A stretch of 64,000 nt of DNA from positions 467-64,466 of the forward strand of contig NZ_LXQB01000021.1 in NCBI RefSeq assembly GCF_004421185.1, read 5' to 3'. The notes beneath the pieces were generated by a model that worked only from the letters and a program-made list of their open reading frames with translations, ran no database searches and had not been told where the DNA came from. The stretch is from Methylacidiphilum sp. Yel. GTDB lineage: Bacteria > Verrucomicrobiota > Verrucomicrobiia > Methylacidiphilales > Methylacidiphilaceae. Position numbers and translations under genes: made by a program. Shown here one piece after another: positions 36,534 through 45,479 of this stretch (its first letter is position 1; each line of letters begins with the position of its first letter).

Positions 36534-38381
36534 TCAAAAAGAAACCTGGGACAATTTTCCTTCTTTATTTAGTCTTTCATCCGATTCCCATTGCGGTAAA
36601 TAATCCTGTTTGTATCCCGGGACACTATACTCGTAAGGATCCCTATAAACCGCTACAGGATGCAGAAAATTTCCATGTCCTGGAGGGGTGGGAGTTGCCC
36701 ATTCAAGGGTTGTTGCTTGCCAGGGATTATCATCAGTTACCTTTTTACCTGCAAATAAACTCCAGAAGAAGTTAATAATAAAGGGAATTTGAGCAATCGC
36801 TAAAGCCCAGGCAGAAAAACTCATTACCTGATTCAACCACAAGACATTCTGAGCCATCTGCCAGCCCGCACCTCCATCGTACCATCTTCTATGAACGCCC
36901 GCAAACCCTTGCACGAGCATGGGGAAAAAGATGCCATTGAAAAATATAAAAGTGGGCCAAAAATGAATTTTACCAAGAAATTCATTCATGTATCTGCCCG
37001 TAGCCTTTGGGAACCAGTAGTAAATTCCTGCAAAGAGAGCAAGCAGGGAAGCAGGAGCCATCATGTAATGGAAATGTCCGATTACATAATAGGTGTCATG
37101 GAGTACCACATCGGAAGCTGTCCATCCCAGGGGCAAACCCGTTAATCCTCCTATGCCAAACATTGGTAGCCAGGCAAGGGCAAAAAGCATTGGGACATTA
37201 AAGCGGATAGAAGCTCCCCAGAGTGAAAGAAGCAAGACCGTTCCCAAAAGAACGGAAGGAATAGAGATGATTGTTGTAAAGATCTGGAAGAACGATGTTA
37301 CTGCCTGTCCCATGCCTGTCATATACATGTGATGGGCCCAAACAATCATCGATAAAAAGCCAATGGCCAAAAGCGAATAAACGAATACCTTATAACTCCA
37401 AAGCGGTTTTCTAGTATTATTCGCAAAGATCTCCCCCACAATTCCCATGGTAGGAAGAATCTGAACATAGACTTCAGGATGGCCCAAAAACCAGAAAAGA
37501 TGCTGCCACAGAATCGAGGAACCTCCCCCACTAATATCCGCATGCTTGCCATTAATAATTAAGCCTTCAGGAGAAAAGAAGCTTGTTCCAAAAAGCCTGT
37601 CCATCAGCTGCATGATCGCTGCTGATTCTAATGGTGGGAAAGCAAGGAGCAACAAAAAGGCTGTGACTAATTCACTCCACACAAAAACAGGCAGGCGCAT
37701 CCAGCTAAGCCCTTTTGTTCTTAACTGAATGATGGTGGTAATGATGTTCACTGAGCCCAGCAAACTTCCTGTGATATTAAAGGCCATACCGATAAGCCAA
37801 AGGGTTTGGCCATTAAAAATGGGATGAAAACCCGGCCCCATATCAGCAAAATCAGCCAGTGGCGTATACGAAGTCCATCCCGATTTCGCTGCTCCTCCAG
37901 GCACAAAAAAACTGACCATCATAATGAGCACTCCCACAAAAAACAACCAGAAACTGGCCATATTCAGCCGAGGGAAGGCCATATCAGGTGCTCCAATCTG
38001 TAAGGGAACCACAAAATTGCCAAACCCAGCAAAAAGCGCAGGCACCAACGCCATAAATATCATCATGGTGCCGTGCATCGCCCCAAATGAATTATACAAC
38101 TGCGGGGTCATCACTCCACCTGGAGCCATTGATGAGCCTAACAACTTTTCAAGAATAGGCCCAAAAATAGGAATCGGTTTTCCAGGAAAAGAAAGTTGCC
38201 AGCGCATCAACACCATCAAGAAAAAGGCAAAAAGGGCCACAAACAGCGAGGTCACCATGTATTGGTAACCGATCATTTTATGATCGGTAGAAAAAACGTA
38301 CTTTCTTATCCAAGAGATTTCTTCATGGCCTTCATGATGACCATGTGCTGCCTGAGAAGTCATAGACATTTCAGAATCCAT
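36534..38381 (-). CDS. coxA: Cytochrome c oxidase subunit I, K-channel Lys replaced
   Basis: Catalytic heme-copper subunit, 615 residues and 12 or more membrane helices. Ligands are all there: His103 (GAMHGTMM), His301-Tyr305 with Glu303 (GHPEVY), the CuB pair His350-His351 (WAHHMY), and His436/His438 (GHFHYMM). D-channel residues Asp133 and Asn140 in GAPDMAFPRLN are kept. The helix that in A1 oxidases reads VPTGIK, with the K-channel Lys, reads IPSVLL here, so Leu379 stands where Lys is expected. It is followed by coxC and coxD. A gap of about 130 bases separates it from the cytochrome c gene upstream. Confidence 0.96.
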   Translation of the reverse strand: MDSEMSMTSQAAHGHHEGHEEISWIRKYVFSTDHKMIGYQYMVTSLFVALFAFFLMVLMRWQLSFPGKPIPIFGPILEKLLGSSMAPGGVMTPQLYNSFGAMHGTMMIFMALVPALFAGFGNFVVPLQIGAPDMAFPRLNMASFWLFFVGVLIMMVSFFVPGGAAKSGWTSYTPLADFADMGPGFHPIFNGQTLWLIGMAFNITGSLLGSVNIITTIIQLRTKGLSWMRLPVFVWSELVTAFLLLLAFPPLESAAIMQLMDRLFGTSFFSPEGLIINGKHADISGGGSSILWQHLFWFLGHPEVYVQILPTMGIVGEIFANNTRKPLWSYKVFVYSLLAIGFLSMIVWAHHMYMTGMGQAVTSFFQIFTTIISIPSVLLGTVLLLSLWGASIRFNVPMLFALAWLPMFGIGGLTGLPLGWTASDVVLHDTYYVIGHFHYMMAPASLLALFAGIYYWFPKATGRYMNEFLGKIHFWPTFIFFNGIFFPMLVQGFAGVHRRWYDGGAGWQMAQNVLWLNQVMSFSAWALAIAQIPFIINFFWSLFAGKKVTDDNPWQATTLEWATPTPPGHGNFLHPVAVYRDPYEYSVPGYKQDYLPQWESDERLNKEGKLSQVSF

Positions 38382-38514
38382 ACGCGTTCTCCCATTATAT
38401 GTTATAACATGTATATACTATTCATTTTCTCTTTTTAAGCAATCCACAAAAACATGCTTTTTCTTATTAATAAAATTGATTTGATTTAAAATTCAATGCG
38501 ATTTTTTCTGCTTT

Positions 38515-39153
38515 CTATTCTCCAAGGGTGGATAACTCTGTTGTCTTCCACGCTCCCTCTTTTTTCCCATATTTTTCTCTAAACTGTTTGACTTCACTGG
38601 CCTCGACCTTATCGCCATGATTACCCCAAGAATTGCGAATAAAGGTCATAATGGCAGCAAGCTTTTCGTCGTTTAAGGCAGTTTTCCAGCCTGGCATTAC
38701 CCCATTGTAATTTTGTCCATTGATCTTAAGTTCTCCAGAAAGACCGTTTAACAATATGGCCGCCAATCTTGCCTTGCTCCCAATGACATACTCTGAATTT
38801 GCCAGTGGAGGATATTGCCCAGCCATACCCATACCACTGGGCTGATGGCAAGCTGCACACATGGCTTGGTATTGCTCCTGCCCAATGGCCATAGGATCAG
38901 CAGCAACAGCTTGTGGTTTTTGCAAAACCTTCTCTTTTGGTTTCTCTTTTGGCATATACCCCCAAAAGAGGCTAGTGGCGTCGAAGACCGACGATCGCCA
39001 TCCCCCTGTTTCAAATACCAAGATATACACTACCACCGACAAAATAATAAAGGATAGGAGCCAAAACCAACTAGGAATTTTTCTATTCGATTCTTCCCCT
39101 AGAGGGGGTTGCGGGATGCCTGTCGGTTGGGGATTCTTTTCGTTTTCTCTCAT
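38515..39153 (-). CDS. Membrane-anchored monoheme cytochrome c
   Basis: 212 residues: a cytoplasmic Pro-rich start, one membrane helix (WFWLLSFIILSVVVYILVF, about 29-47), a linker, and a class I cytochrome c domain with the heme motif CAACH at 99-103 and a Met ligand probably in GVMPGWK near 165. It overlaps the CcoO-like gene by four bases. By position it could be the electron donor to the oxidase CuA site, like the c domain fused to subunit II in caa3 oxidases, which is missing here. Confidence 0.85.
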   Translation of the reverse strand: MRENEKNPQPTGIPQPPLGEESNRKIPSWFWLLSFIILSVVVYILVFETGGWRSSVFDATSLFWGYMPKEKPKEKVLQKPQAVAADPMAIGQEQYQAMCAACHQPSGMGMAGQYPPLANSEYVIGSKARLAAILLNGLSGELKINGQNYNGVMPGWKTALNDEKLAAIMTFIRNSWGNHGDKVEASEVKQFREKYGKKEGAWKTTELSTLGE

Positions 39154-39746
39154 TGCTTTTTGGGTTGGGTAGGATAAGATCTATCAAGAGAAAGCAGATA
39201 TGCTACCAGAGCTACAGCTTCCGGTGAGGGCATGATTTGCATCCCATTAGGAAGGGTTCTATCCAGTTCTGGGGGTAGAGCTTGGGGATTCCTTTTTCCT
39301 TCCGCTCTGACTTTCCGAAAAAGATATTTGTAAGGGGGCATAATCGTTCCAGGAAATATTTGATTGGGTTCATATAAAAGAATATAAAACCAGCTTGAAT
39401 CTTTTTTCCTCTTCCCAATATTAGAAAGATCAGGTCCTATTCTCACAATCCCTAGAAACGGATTGGTCTCATGATAATAATCCACTGGCAAAGTTCTTCG
39501 GTTTCCCCATCCTCTGGCAATGTCCGAACCCATATTGGCTGGCCTGACTAGTTGCGTATGACATCCTGAACAGCCATTAGCTCCATATACTTGTTGTCCA
39601 ACTTCAACAAGCCCAAAATTAGGCGGGGGGGTTTCCTCTCCTTCAGGCGAAGGATCTAAAACCTGCGAAGGGATAATGACATAGACAAACCATCCAAATA
39701 GAAAACAGAGAAAGATGCCTAAAACCCAAACAATTCGTGCTATCAT
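39150..39746 (-). CDS. CcoO/FixO-like monoheme cytochrome c
   Basis: 198 residues with an N-terminal membrane helix and a single heme motif CSGCH at 59-63. The surroundings are those of the cbb3 oxidase subunit II: GQQVYGANGCSGCHTQLVRP, then ARGWGNRRTLPVDYYHE, IGPDLSNIGKR and PGTIMPPYKYL. It follows the CcoN-like gene by about 26 bases, mirroring the ccoN-ccoO order, but no ccoP-like diheme gene is present and the partner subunit I looks inactive. Confidence 0.85.
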   Translation of the reverse strand: MIARIVWVLGIFLCFLFGWFVYVIIPSQVLDPSPEGEETPPPNFGLVEVGQQVYGANGCSGCHTQLVRPANMGSDIARGWGNRRTLPVDYYHETNPFLGIVRIGPDLSNIGKRKKDSSWFYILLYEPNQIFPGTIMPPYKYLFRKVRAEGKRNPQALPPELDRTLPNGMQIMPSPEAVALVAYLLSLDRSYPTQPKKQ

Positions 39747-39772
39747 TGACTACCTTTCCAATCGATTATGAG

Positions 39773-41218
39773 TTAGATAGATCGCGATAAATTTTTTTCA
39801 TTCTTTTCGATTCCCTCCTTCTCTACTGGCATTAGGAACATGAGTAGCAAAAGAAAACAATAGGTAAGCTGGGAGAAGAGTATCAGAGTAGCAGACATGC
39901 CAGCTCCTCTTAGATAAGGCAACACAGATTCTACTACTTGAGAGAAAGGAAGTTCAGCATTTTCTAATTCCACGCTCTGGACGATCCCTCCTAGAAACAA
40001 AAATACAAAAAGAAAGCTTATCCCATACATATTTGTCCAAAATGTGATCTTTAAAAAGGTCTCCGATAGCCACGGTTTTCTAAAAAAATTTGAATAGAGA
40101 TAATGGGCCATCCCCATGAGAACAAAAGAATAAAAGCCATAGATAAAAAGGACAAGAAAGGCAATTTCTACAAAACTAAAATGAACGAGCCGGCTAACGA
40201 ATGGCATAGCAATGCATCCATCCCCGACAATCGCAATCAAAAAACAGTAGAAGGCAATCAAAAAATATCTTGAGAAAATGTTCTGCTTATTGGCCTGTAT
40301 TCTTTTTTTAAGCCTTTGCAATAGATCGATTCCAATGGCAACGGCTCCTAAGATGAGCAAGATTCGAGCTGCAATACCTAGACCTACGATCCAAAGGGGG
40401 AAAGGAGCCCCAATCAGGTGAGAAGCACTGGCAAAATTAGAACATAGAAAAAATAGGATTAAGCCCAACCAGCCAAGAAAACTCGAAGATCGTTGACCGT
40501 TCCTCCCTTCCACATAATCATAGAGCATAGACAAACCAACAGGAGCCAACCAAAGATGCAAAAACCCTTCATTAAACCACCATTCCATGCTTGCAAAAGA
40601 AACACCTCGAATAACTAACCAGTGGAAAAAGATAAAAAGACTGCCAATCGCCCATGGGAACCATAGTAAAGCTATTAGAAGATAGCTATGGGAAAGGCTT
40701 CTCAAAAAACTTCCACTAACAAGCAACTTCTTTACAATCCAATAATTCATCAAGGAATAGTTCAAAAGAAGCAGAAATAAGACAAAATCAGGCCAGCCCG
40801 CCCATGATAGAGAAGGAATCTCCCCAATGAGAACGGCCATCATCCCAATAAAAATGGATAGATTCCAAAAAAGAGCGGAGCAAAGAAAATAGCCGCTGCC
40901 CCTAAATGGTTCCTGAGCATTCTTTCCTATAAGATAGAGTGCATAGGCTAGCCCACCGTTCATTCCCCATCCGTAAGAAAATACAAGAAAAGAAGCCAAT
41001 CCGATCCTACCAAAGGTCAACCATCCCCACGATCCAAGCAGGCTTGGAATCACTATTTTACCAGCACCCAAAAGAGCAAATCCCATAGATACCAAAAGCC
41101 AAAAAAAGGCAGCAACAAGCATAAATATCACAGGAATGAAAAAGGATCTGTCAAGAGAGACTGGTCTAGAAACTCCACTCCCAATCCACTCCTGAGATTC
41201 TACCATTGGATTGCTCAT
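39773..41218 (-). CDS. CcoN-like heme-copper oxidase subunit I homolog without most ligands
   Basis: 481 residues with about 12 membrane helices. GWLTFGRIGLASFLVF (65-80) lines up with the CcoN segment in which LTFGR is followed by RPLHTNAVIF, but the heme-b His is absent. EWWFNEGFLHLW (212-223) corresponds to the CuB-ligand helix (WYGHN in CcoN), with the His replaced. ASASHLIGAPFPLW (263-276) corresponds to GPHHL, one His left. The C-terminal HxH helix also lacks its pair. I conclude it is a structural relative unlikely to bind the binuclear centre. It is followed by the CcoO-like gene. Confidence 0.65.
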   Translation of the reverse strand: MSNPMVESQEWIGSGVSRPVSLDRSFFIPVIFMLVAAFFWLLVSMGFALLGAGKIVIPSLLGSWGWLTFGRIGLASFLVFSYGWGMNGGLAYALYLIGKNAQEPFRGSGYFLCSALFWNLSIFIGMMAVLIGEIPSLSWAGWPDFVLFLLLLNYSLMNYWIVKKLLVSGSFLRSLSHSYLLIALLWFPWAIGSLFIFFHWLVIRGVSFASMEWWFNEGFLHLWLAPVGLSMLYDYVEGRNGQRSSSFLGWLGLILFFLCSNFASASHLIGAPFPLWIVGLGIAARILLILGAVAIGIDLLQRLKKRIQANKQNIFSRYFLIAFYCFLIAIVGDGCIAMPFVSRLVHFSFVEIAFLVLFIYGFYSFVLMGMAHYLYSNFFRKPWLSETFLKITFWTNMYGISFLFVFLFLGGIVQSVELENAELPFSQVVESVLPYLRGAGMSATLILFSQLTYCFLLLLMFLMPVEKEGIEKNEKNLSRSI

Positions 41219-41231
41219 CGGTTGCTTTCTC

Positions 41232-41606
41232 CTATTTTTCAGGCCTTTGTATACCAGGTAAATACACTCCTGAAGCCTTTGGTTTTTTCGATGCCTCCTC
41301 TTTCACTACATTTTCCATTGCTTCCTCGATTGGGATATGAACAATCCGCTTTTCTTTGTCAATCCATCCATAAGATGAAAGCCTTTTCTTTGCCTCTAGC
41401 TGATCGGCAAGCCGCATTTTTCTTATTTCTTCGGCTCTCTTTTTTTCTGCCAAAGCTTGCTTATTCTGCATGGAAGAAGCATAGAGGAAGGAGAATAAAA
41501 GCCCTAAAAGGAAAAGCATGCTGATTCCAACGAGCACGAGCAGATCCTCGAAAATGAGAGGCTTTTTTAGCTTTTGGTTTTGATCCATCTGCTGGGTATT
41601 CATCAT
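41232..41606 (-). CDS. Small membrane protein between actF and the CcoN-like gene
   Basis: 124 residues: one membrane helix (LLVLVGISMLFLLGLLFSFLY, about 22-42), a charged likely coiled-coil stretch rich in Lys, Glu and Arg, then SYGWIDKEKRIVHIPIEEAM and a Pro/Lys-rich end. A similar GWxDKxxxxxxIPIxxAM motif occurs in small proteins near complex III/oxidase or SCO genes in other bacteria (from memory). It may be an assembly or linker subunit. Confidence 0.65.
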   Translation of the reverse strand: MMNTQQMDQNQKLKKPLIFEDLLVLVGISMLFLLGLLFSFLYASSMQNKQALAEKKRAEEIRKMRLADQLEAKKRLSSYGWIDKEKRIVHIPIEEAMENVVKEEASKKPKASGVYLPGIQRPEK

Positions 41607-41623
41607 TTGTCTCCTTCCTTCTT

Positions 41624-42826
41624 TCAGTTATATACTTCTATCGATTCCTGCAGCCTTGGATCATGGATTGGATATAAACAAACTCTGCTAGCATTTCTCA
41701 GATAACCAGATAAAAACACCAATCCCATCCCCACCACGATCGATATTTCTATCCAGCCAACTTCCAGATTTCTCTCAAACTCCATGGGCATAACAATCCA
41801 ATACAATTCCACAGCCTGCATAAACAACACCCAACTAGCAACCATTGCTAAAAATCGTTCGTTTTTCTTTGTAGCTTGAGGAAGAAGAAATAGGAAAGGC
41901 AACGCGAATCGACCAACCACTAACAACAAAGAAACGTAAAACCATCCATCATAGTTTCTTTTTATAAAAAAATCTGTCTCCTCAGGAATATTCCCATACC
42001 AAATCAACATGTACTGACTGAATGCCAGATAGGCCCACAGGGCTGTAAAAGCAAAGAGCAATTTACCAAGAAGATGATAATGCTCAGCGTTCATTTGGAG
42101 GAGATAACCAAACTTTCGAAGACCAAGAAGAATAAGAATCCAAAGACTTAAACTGGCTCCCGCTGCGCCTGTAAAAAGATAAAAGGCCCAAACGGTGGAA
42201 CTCCACCTAAACTCAAGAGACATTGCCCAATCGATAGCAAAAAAAGTGAACAGAAAGCCAAAGAGGATAGCAAGGGGATAAGCGATGCGTTTAAGTTTGA
42301 GTGAATGCAATGGGTTGCCATCGCCGTCTTGGATACAGGACTGCTTGCGAAAATACCAGCTCACGATACTAAAAAAACAAAAATAAAGCACCGCTCGGAG
42401 GCTAAAAAATGGGACATTAAGATAGGAAGCTTTTTCCAAATACTCTTTGAGTTTTTGGATTTCTGGTCTTGTCCATTCGTAAAGATAATGGGTGGAAAAA
42501 ATGTCGAAGAAGATCGGTAGAGCGAACAGAACAACTAATGGGAATAGTGCAGCTACATTTTCCACCTGTCTTCGTAAAAGAGTGTCCCAGCCAGCATTCG
42601 TGACATAATGGAGGATAACCCAAAACAGAGAGCCGGTACATAGACCAAAATAAAACAAAAAAGAAAAAAGCCAGGCATGGAAAAATTCAGATTTGTTGAC
42701 CAACAGCCCCAATAACGAAATCAACAGCACAATGCTGCCAGCTATTCCTAAGAGTCGAATAACACCTTTGAGTTTTTCTTTAGGGAGCATAGTCCGTTGA
42801 TGAATAAAGTAGCTGGCATCATTCAT
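41624..42826 (-). CDS. actF: Alternative complex III subunit ActF
   Basis: 400-residue integral membrane protein with ten hydrophobic helices, the second NrfD-type membrane subunit of alternative complex III (quinol:cytochrome c/oxidase oxidoreductase). Segments like HAWLFSFLFYFGLCTGSLFW near residue 52 and AFSQYMLIWYGNIPEE near 265 are characteristic. It overlaps the actE stop by four bases. Its job is quinol handling and/or proton movement without a cofactor of its own. Confidence 0.88.
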   Translation of the reverse strand: MNDASYFIHQRTMLPKEKLKGVIRLLGIAGSIVLLISLLGLLVNKSEFFHAWLFSFLFYFGLCTGSLFWVILHYVTNAGWDTLLRRQVENVAALFPLVVLFALPIFFDIFSTHYLYEWTRPEIQKLKEYLEKASYLNVPFFSLRAVLYFCFFSIVSWYFRKQSCIQDGDGNPLHSLKLKRIAYPLAILFGFLFTFFAIDWAMSLEFRWSSTVWAFYLFTGAAGASLSLWILILLGLRKFGYLLQMNAEHYHLLGKLLFAFTALWAYLAFSQYMLIWYGNIPEETDFFIKRNYDGWFYVSLLLVVGRFALPFLFLLPQATKKNERFLAMVASWVLFMQAVELYWIVMPMEFERNLEVGWIEISIVVGMGLVFLSGYLRNASRVCLYPIHDPRLQESIEVYN

Positions 42827-43440
42827 TGCTGGATCTCCTTGAGAATTTGTTTTTTTTCCTCAGGCAATGCTTCAAAAGGAACGTTTTGGCTTTTTTGCAA
42901 AGCCCTAATGTAGGCAACAATAGCCCATCTTTCTTCCACAGACAGATTGGCCCCATAGCCTAGCATCATTCCCTGACCATGTGAAAGAATATAAAAGATC
43001 TGGCCATCTGGTAGCTCCCTTGTATGATCCTGATGATAGTTCGGAACTCCAAAAAGATTAAACCGCGTTGCTATTCCGTTACCATAGCCAGCCAATCCAT
43101 GGCAAGCCGAGCAGTAAATTTCAAAGTTCTCTTTTCCTTTTTTAAGCGTATCGATCGATAAAGCAATGGGGAATCCTTCTCCCCACTGTTCTCCAATAAT
43201 GCCTGTAGAAAGATAAGGGTTATCCACCGGCTCCTCCCAACATACTGTTCCACTGACTGGCATTCGGGCTGCCATACCATCTGGAAAAAAGATGCTATAG
43301 GCCTGTTCTTTGACTTTCAACTGCCTGACCATGTCAGGAAAAATCTCCAATGGAGGCTTTGGACTTTTCCATCCTCGTAGTCCCGCTGTGGCTATCACTG
43401 TAATCACTAAAAGAAAACAAATATAAAAGAAATACCGCAT
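42823..43440 (-). CDS. actE: Alternative complex III cytochrome c subunit ActE
   Basis: 205 residues, with an N-terminal hydrophobic anchor or signal (YFFYICFLLVITVIATAG) and one heme motif CSACH at 110-114 (NFEIYCSACHGLAGYG). A Met ligand is probably in GQGMMLGYG near 170. ActE passes electrons on from the complex. It sits between actD and actF, overlapping actF by four bases. Confidence 0.9.
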   Translation of the reverse strand: MRYFFYICFLLVITVIATAGLRGWKSPKPPLEIFPDMVRQLKVKEQAYSIFFPDGMAARMPVSGTVCWEEPVDNPYLSTGIIGEQWGEGFPIALSIDTLKKGKENFEIYCSACHGLAGYGNGIATRFNLFGVPNYHQDHTRELPDGQIFYILSHGQGMMLGYGANLSVEERWAIVAYIRALQKSQNVPFEALPEEKKQILKEIQQ

Positions 43441-43444
43441 TGGT

Positions 43445-44041
43445 TTATCTCCGAATGCTCACAACAGCTTGGGCTCCTAATTGTTTTAAAATAAGTTTTG
43501 TTTTATCTTCTGAAAAATGTGGATCAGCATTTTCCACTACCAAAAAAAAGCGATCATCCATCGCTTTTTGCGACAACCGTTCCCAATTCCAGACCGATTT
43601 ATAAGGAGAAGGCATACGGTTAAAAAAGAGCACACCGATAACCGTGCTGAAAGAAGCAAAAAGAATTGTCATTTCAATCAGAACGGGAACAAAAGCTTGA
43701 AATCCCAGATACGGTTTACCTTGGACTACCAAAGGATAAAAAAGGCCTTGGAGATGACTACTCAACACCTCCTTAAAGAATGAGGGTCGAGGAGCAGAAA
43801 TAGCCGTTACCATCACTAGGGCAATAGTCAAGCCAATCAAGCCTCCCACCAAACTAAAAAGAGAGACTTTCGATTTACCAAGTCTCCTGACATGGGCTAT
43901 TCCATGAATCGGGAATGGAGAATAAACTTCCCATTGCGTATAACCCAATTTAGAAAGCTCCATGGCCGCTGCCATTAGTTTATGGATGGAATCAAATTCA
44001 GCTCCTAATCCATAAATATCCTCAGTTCTCTCAGGCTCCAT
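43445..44041 (-). CDS. actD: Alternative complex III subunit ActD (DUF3341)
   Basis: 198 residues with two membrane helices (about 63-85 and 112-140) and the DUF3341 N-terminal domain: IYGLGAEFDSIHKLMAAA, then YTQWEVYSPFPIHG. No redox cofactor. It overlaps the end of actC by 11 bases, so translation is coupled. Confidence 0.92.
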   Translation of the reverse strand: MEPERTEDIYGLGAEFDSIHKLMAAAMELSKLGYTQWEVYSPFPIHGIAHVRRLGKSKVSLFSLVGGLIGLTIALVMVTAISAPRPSFFKEVLSSHLQGLFYPLVVQGKPYLGFQAFVPVLIEMTILFASFSTVIGVLFFNRMPSPYKSVWNWERLSQKAMDDRFFLVVENADPHFSEDKTKLILKQLGAQAVVSIRR

Positions 44042-45473
44042 AAAGGGTTCCTTTCTTCAAATCATATTCTTTCCGTTCCATTTCATAGACTAAAGTTTTT
44101 ACTTCCGAGATCGATATCACTGGGAAAAACCGCGTAAAAAGAAGGAATAGCATAAAGAAAAATCCCACAGTTCCTACGAACAATCCAATATCCACCCAAG
44201 TCGGATAATACATTCTCCAGGATCCAGGCAGAAAATCTCTCGAGAGGGCAGTAACCACGATGACAAAGCGCTCAGACCACATACCCACGTTGATTAGAAT
44301 CGAAATGCAAAAGACCGCCCACGGACTAGACCTTATTTTTCTCCACCAAAAGAGTTGAGGCAAGAAGACATTAAAACCGAACATTAAAAAATAGGCAATG
44401 GCATAGGGACCAAAAATACGATTCAAAAAGAGATACTTTTCGTAAACATTGGCACTATACCAGGCTACAAACAGCTCAATGATATAGGAATAGCCTACCA
44501 TGGAACCCGTGGCAAGCATGATTCTAGCCATATTATCTATATGCTTTGGAGTGATCACATCTTTGAGCTGCGGGTAGAGTGTTCGCAAAGGAATCAATAA
44601 AGTGGCAATCATTGCAAAACCACTGAAAATCGCACCGGTAATAAAATCAGGAGGGAAAATCGTTTCATGCCATCCTGGTAACACCGTTGTCGCAAAATCA
44701 GTAGAGACAACGGAAGCGACCGAAACGACTAAAATCGTGGCAATGCCGCCTAAACAAAGATAACCAAGTTCATAGTGATGCCATTCAGTAGCCGAACCGC
44801 TCCATCCCCAACAAAGAATATGATAAAGCCGTTTTTTCCAGCCTTTCTCAGCTCTATCTCTTAAAACAGCAATATCCGGGATCAATCCGAAATACCAGAA
44901 CAAACAGGAAACCGTAAAATAGGTGCCCACAGCAAATTCATCCCAGAGTAAGGCCGCCCTGAAATTTTGCCATACTGCATACGACTCTGGAACAGGAACC
45001 AAATACCAAAACATCCACTGCCTCCCAATATGAAACAGAGGGAAGACTGCTGCACAGAGAACAGAAAAAATCGTCATAGCCTCAGCCGCTCTGTTCACCG
45101 AGTTTCTCCACTTTTGTCTAGTAAGAAGAAGGATGGCTGAAATCAGAGTGCCCGCATGGCCAATCTCTATCCAAAAAACAAAATTAAGAATCGCTAGCCC
45201 CCAGAATACAGGACTATTCAGTCCCCATACTCCAAGCCCTGTACTGATAAAATAAACAATTGTTAGTGGCAGCAGCAGCGAGAGAAGAAAAGAAAGTAGA
45301 AAAGCAATCCACCATTCTAATTTCGCTGGCTTTTCGACAATAGAGCAGATCGCTTCGGTTAACCAGCCGTAGTTCCTCTTGTTCAGCACAAGAGGAGGCC
45401 TCTCTAATTGCTTGAGCAACAACGCTTTTTTTTCTTCAGAAAGGTTCTTCTCTAGCCCAAATTTGCCTATCAT
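44031..45473 (-). CDS. actC: Alternative complex III subunit ActC (NrfD-like)
   Basis: 480-residue polytopic membrane protein with about ten helices, the main quinol-site subunit of the NrfD/PsrC group. Recognisable segments are FWIEIGHAGTLISAILLLTRQKW cut at INFVFWIEIGHAGTLI near residue 100, FSVLCAAVFPLFHIGRQW, and WSERFVIVVTALSRDFLPG near 405. Lies six bases after actB. Confidence 0.93.
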   Translation of the reverse strand: MIGKFGLEKNLSEEKKALLLKQLERPPLVLNKRNYGWLTEAICSIVEKPAKLEWWIAFLLSFLLSLLLPLTIVYFISTGLGVWGLNSPVFWGLAILNFVFWIEIGHAGTLISAILLLTRQKWRNSVNRAAEAMTIFSVLCAAVFPLFHIGRQWMFWYLVPVPESYAVWQNFRAALLWDEFAVGTYFTVSCLFWYFGLIPDIAVLRDRAEKGWKKRLYHILCWGWSGSATEWHHYELGYLCLGGIATILVVSVASVVSTDFATTVLPGWHETIFPPDFITGAIFSGFAMIATLLIPLRTLYPQLKDVITPKHIDNMARIMLATGSMVGYSYIIELFVAWYSANVYEKYLFLNRIFGPYAIAYFLMFGFNVFLPQLFWWRKIRSSPWAVFCISILINVGMWSERFVIVVTALSRDFLPGSWRMYYPTWVDIGLFVGTVGFFFMLFLLFTRFFPVISISEVKTLVYEMERKEYDLKKGTLYGA

Positions 45474-45479
45474 AGCTCT

